A stretch of DNA of 64,000 nt from positions 62,001 to 126,000 of the IMG/VR virus record IMGVR_UViG_3300031788_000002; one strand, given 5' to 3'. This DNA comes from a virus. The position numbers and the translations under genes are program-made. The notes beneath the pieces were generated by a model, which was given only the letters and a program-made list of their open reading frames with translations, did not search any database and was not told the DNA's origin. Of the stretch, positions 61,607 through 64,000 are shown one piece after another; the stretch's first letter is position 1; every line of letters begins with the position of its first letter.

Positions 61607-63199
61607 GTGATTAAAGTCAGTACCTTCCTTCATCAGAACGCGTTCGGCTACACCGCCATACCGCTTTTCGGTGCGGCGGATCGGGAGTTCGAAAAGAACG
61701 CCAGCGCGCACTTGTTGACGCCTGTGGCGCAGTACATTGCGTCTTTGCGCCCGATGAACAGCGCTCAATATGTTTTGGTGAACGCCCTAGGCGCGGGGGA
61801 GTACTTCGGTTCGAATATAAATGGCGATAACTTTCCCGAAGCAGGATTGATCCATTGTCCCGCGGGATGGACGGGTACGCCTGGCGTCGATCGCGCCTTA
61901 GCCGCGGATTGGCCTTACGGCTTTCCGACGTTCTACAACGCGTACCCCTTCGCGCATCACAAGAATAAGGACGCCAGCCGCGCGTATGGGGTTGTGGAGC
62001 TCGCCGCGTGGAACGACCACATGAAGCGGGTCGAATTGGTGGTGCGCGTCGATTACGACAAGTGCCTTCAGTACGGCGGTGTTCCTGTTTGGGACAAGCT
62101 GAAAGCAGGTCAGTACGCCGACGTCTCCATGGGAAGCCGCGTCCCTTTTGATACCAGTTCCATCACGTTGGATTGGAACGCGTACAACGACGCTAAGGCA
62201 ACGTACGACCCGAAGAAGCACCGTTCCCCCGGCCAAGCTGTCCTCGAGGTGCATAAGAAGACGCCCATTAAAGGGCTAAGCATCACGCGTGACGATTACG
62301 ACGAGTACTGCCTCAAGTACATGAACCGTATTCTGCCCGATGGGCGGAAGGTGTTCGTCTGGAATGACTACCCGCGGTTCTTCGACATCAGCTTCGTCTT
62401 TATTGGTGCCGACCGTACCGCGAAGGTCATGGTGTACATCGCCCGGGAGGGGTCCTTTCCCGAAGCGATGCAAACCAAGACCGCCTCTGTCGCCGAAGGG
62501 TTCTCTGGGTTTCTTGAGAAGACGGCCAGCGTTAAGGGAGCGGGGCTTAAGCGGGCGGAAATCGATAAAGAGGTTACCCCCATTCCCGATGCGGCCAAGG
62601 CCATCCCTCTTCTGACGAAGAACGAACCGCCCCTTCCCCACGACTTGTTGAACGCCTTGTCTGCGGTACCCACAGCGAGCGCACTGAGTACAACCAGCGG
62701 CCTTGGGATGGTTCTGCGCCCTCAAGAATTTCAGCGCATGGTTCTTGTGCGTGCCGGCCAGGGTTCTCTGGCGGACAGCTTGGATAGGCAGAACAAGGTA
62801 TTTCCTTCTGGAGAACCTCCTTCATCGTGTGGTTTATCTCCGGAGTTGTTTCTTCCGGCGCTGGCGCGCTTACTTCTTCCCTTGTTCGATCAGCGCACCG
62901 CACTCGCTCCCGCTGTTGAGCGCCGCGTTGTTATTCTTAGCTCAGGTTCTGCGGATCCCGTGAGCGCACCTACTTCCGATACCTCGGAGCTTCTTCGTAA
63001 GATTGGTGCGGCCTACAATGGGTATCGTGAACAACTTCTGGAGATAGCCCCCTACAGCCAAAGCTTGATCCAGAAAGTAGCGACAGCTAGAAACCACGAC
63101 CTAACAAAGCTTGCTGAGTGTTCCCCAGAAGATGTGTTTACCCCCCTATCATTCTGTTACTTACGCGACGCGTATTTGCATACTTGCCGCGCAGGATGA
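61607..63199 (+). CDS. gp21-like prohead protease with long C-terminal extension
   Basis: Residues 1-285 of this 530-residue protein follow the T4 gp21 layout. GSNINGDNFPEAGL replaces NRNxRxYP, then comes FYNAYPFAHHKNKD with candidate His117/118, AYGVVELAAWND, and LKAGQYADVSMGSR with candidate Ser174. The extension after 285 carries two KTAS sites (K291 and K305), where self-cleavage might separate it. Prohead proteases process the scaffold and shell so that DNA can be packaged. The acidic gene that follows is the probable substrate. The start is GTG 61607. Confidence 0.65.
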   Translation: MIKVSTFLHQNAFGYTAIPLFGAADREFEKNASAHLLTPVAQYIASLRPMNSAQYVLVNALGAGEYFGSNINGDNFPEAGLIHCPAGWTGTPGVDRALAADWPYGFPTFYNAYPFAHHKNKDASRAYGVVELAAWNDHMKRVELVVRVDYDKCLQYGGVPVWDKLKAGQYADVSMGSRVPFDTSSITLDWNAYNDAKATYDPKKHRSPGQAVLEVHKKTPIKGLSITRDDYDEYCLKYMNRILPDGRKVFVWNDYPRFFDISFVFIGADRTAKVMVYIAREGSFPEAMQTKTASVAEGFSGFLEKTASVKGAGLKRAEIDKEVTPIPDAAKAIPLLTKNEPPLPHDLLNALSAVPTASALSTTSGLGMVLRPQEFQRMVLVRAGQGSLADSLDRQNKVFPSGEPPSSCGLSPELFLPALARLLLPLFDQRTALAPAVERRVVILSSGSADPVSAPTSDTSELLRKIGAAYNGYREQLLEIAPYSQSLIQKVATARNHDLTKLAECSPEDVFTPLSFCYLRDAYLHTCRAG

Positions 63200-63294
63200 T
63201 ACAACTTTCCTATTAGGCACACGCCAGCGTGGAGAGGGGTAGCGCCCTTCGAGGAACACGTGAACACGTCCCACTACTTCGGAGAAACGCATCC
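63200..63294. promoter_or_regulatory. intergenic gap before the scaffold-like gene
   Basis: This 95-base gap is the longest unoccupied stretch in the head block and may hold a promoter for the capsid genes. A direct repeat of AACACGT spaced by one base, containing the palindrome CACGTG, is visible. A weak GGAG precedes the ATG. No consensus promoter was identified. Confidence 0.3.
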
Positions 63295-64000
63295 ATGATG
63301 AACGCCACGCTCGCGGCCATGTACAATACGGCAGGGTACGGAGCGCAAACCCGTGAACAGGAGAAGGTTGCACACCTTGAGCTGTTCGCCAAAACGGCCG
63401 CGGCCAATGGGATTGACCTGACGGCGCTTTCTCAAGGTGATCGGGTCGCGCTCTACAACGAGTTCACCCAGAAGCTGGCTGAAGAGGGGGGCGAGTTCCC
63501 CCCGAAGGGTGAAGAGCACGAGGAAGAGTCCGAAGAGGAAGAGTCCGAAGAGGAAAAGAAGAAGCGCGAAGAGAAGGACAAGGAAGAGGGCTCCGAGGAA
63601 GAGAAGAAGGAAGCCCAGGCGCAGTTCGCAGCCATGCGTCAGTGGCAAGAGAAGAACGCCGAGGTCGATTTCCTTGGCCGCCGTATGGCGCACGCATTCG
63701 AAGACGAGCGCCGGCAGATTCAAGCTGCGAAGACGGCGTCGGCCAAGCCGGGAGCGGCGCAACCGGCAGTGCCGGCCGTTGCTCCCATGCCGAAGACGGC
63801 GTCGGTTAAGCAGCCCGCGACGCCGTTTGATACCCAGGCCGCGCGTCTTGCGGTGAAGCTGGCTTCCGACGCCAAGCTCAATACGAACTCGGTCATCGAC
63901 AAGCTGAACGCGTTGCTGACCCTCGGGGTACCCCCGTTGGACAAGACGGCATCGGTCGCTTCAGCGAGTGATTACACCCACACCCTTAACGTGCGGGCCC
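63295..64000 (+). CDS. scaffold/capsid-like protein with KTAS motifs, 3' partial
   Basis: The gene runs past the window end. GGAG lies before an ATGATG start. The visible 235 residues have a helical N-terminus, a highly charged acidic/lysine stretch at residues 71-106 typical of prohead cores or scaffolds, and four KTA sites (K33, K146, K167 and K217), three of them KTAS. The location directly after the protease supports a scaffold or a capsid protein with a cleavable N-terminal delta-domain. The rest must be read in the next window. Confidence 0.55.
   Translation, partial: MMNATLAAMYNTAGYGAQTREQEKVAHLELFAKTAAANGIDLTALSQGDRVALYNEFTQKLAEEGGEFPPKGEEHEEESEEEESEEEKKKREEKDKEEGSEEEKKEAQAQFAAMRQWQEKNAEVDFLGRRMAHAFEDERRQIQAAKTASAKPGAAQPAVPAVAPMPKTASVKQPATPFDTQAARLAVKLASDAKLNTNSVIDKLNALLTLGVPPLDKTASVASASDYTHTLNVRA

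Noticed and set aside
63200-63294. Consensus sigma-70 promoter before the scaffold-like gene
   Set aside because: No convincing -35/-10 pair could be placed, and a phage-encoded polymerase may use different signals.
1-64000. tRNA genes, CRISPR arrays, insertion sequences and integrase
   Set aside because: No cloverleaf-like gap, regular short repeat array, transposase motif or recombinase catalytic motif was seen by eye; small tRNA-like elements inside genes cannot be fully excluded without a search.

Overview
The window is part of the genome of a large tailed double-stranded DNA bacteriophage (Caudoviricetes). It carries a large terminase, a portal, a gp21-like prohead protease, a baseplate spike and many adhesin or tail-fibre genes. 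It also has a nearly complete DNA replication and recombination set, and a multisubunit-type RNA polymerase encoded as one polypeptide. Genes are packed tightly with ATGA, GTGA and TTGA start/stop overlaps, and no stretch over 300 bases lacks a gene. The VgrG/gp5-like spike suggests a contractile tail. No integrase, tRNA gene, CRISPR array or insertion sequence was seen. The host cannot be read from the sequence.

Layout: (1) 1-15373, plus strand: a baseplate or tail protein cut by the window start, a pair of paralogous tail proteins, large fibre or propeller-like proteins, a small membrane protein, a GNAT/pyrophosphatase-like fusion, a papain-like protein and a run of adhesin modules. (2) 15385-32156, minus strand: DNA metabolism. 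Read in transcription order this holds a zinc/PQ-rich protein, an SF2 helicase, a family 4 uracil-DNA glycosylase, a DnaB-like helicase, primase, a multi-zinc protein, family A DNA polymerase, an HU-like protein, a tiny zinc-ribbon protein, a RecA-like recombinase, two PD-(D/E)XK nucleases, a RusA-like resolvase, and a PQ-rich protein ending in a textbook -1 frameshift signal. (3) 32258-39419, plus strand: virion proteins including the portal, which carries an intein with an intact LAGLIDADG endonuclease. (4) 39459-44016, minus strand: a MoxR ATPase with a metallopeptidase/VWA partner and small zinc or membrane proteins. (5) 44086-64000, mostly plus strand: the fused beta-beta' RNA polymerase with its own intein, baseplate spike, virion proteins, terminase, prohead protease and a scaffold-like protein cut by the window end. 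Two minus-strand genes are embedded here.

How the genes work together: the replication block looks self-sufficient for fork movement, priming, synthesis and recombination. The phage polymerase probably transcribes some phage genes, but no alpha or sigma partner is visible. The head block (portal, terminase, protease, scaffold-like protein) is coherent, and five of its proteins share a strongly enriched Lys-Thr-Ala(-Ser) motif that may be a maturation cleavage or sorting signal. The major capsid, tape measure and tube genes are not recognised and probably lie outside.

The least expected items are the -1 frameshift cassette at 15538-15573, the single-chain RNA polymerase interrupted by an intein with a decayed endonuclease, the KTA(S) motif family, and the MoxR/VWA module.
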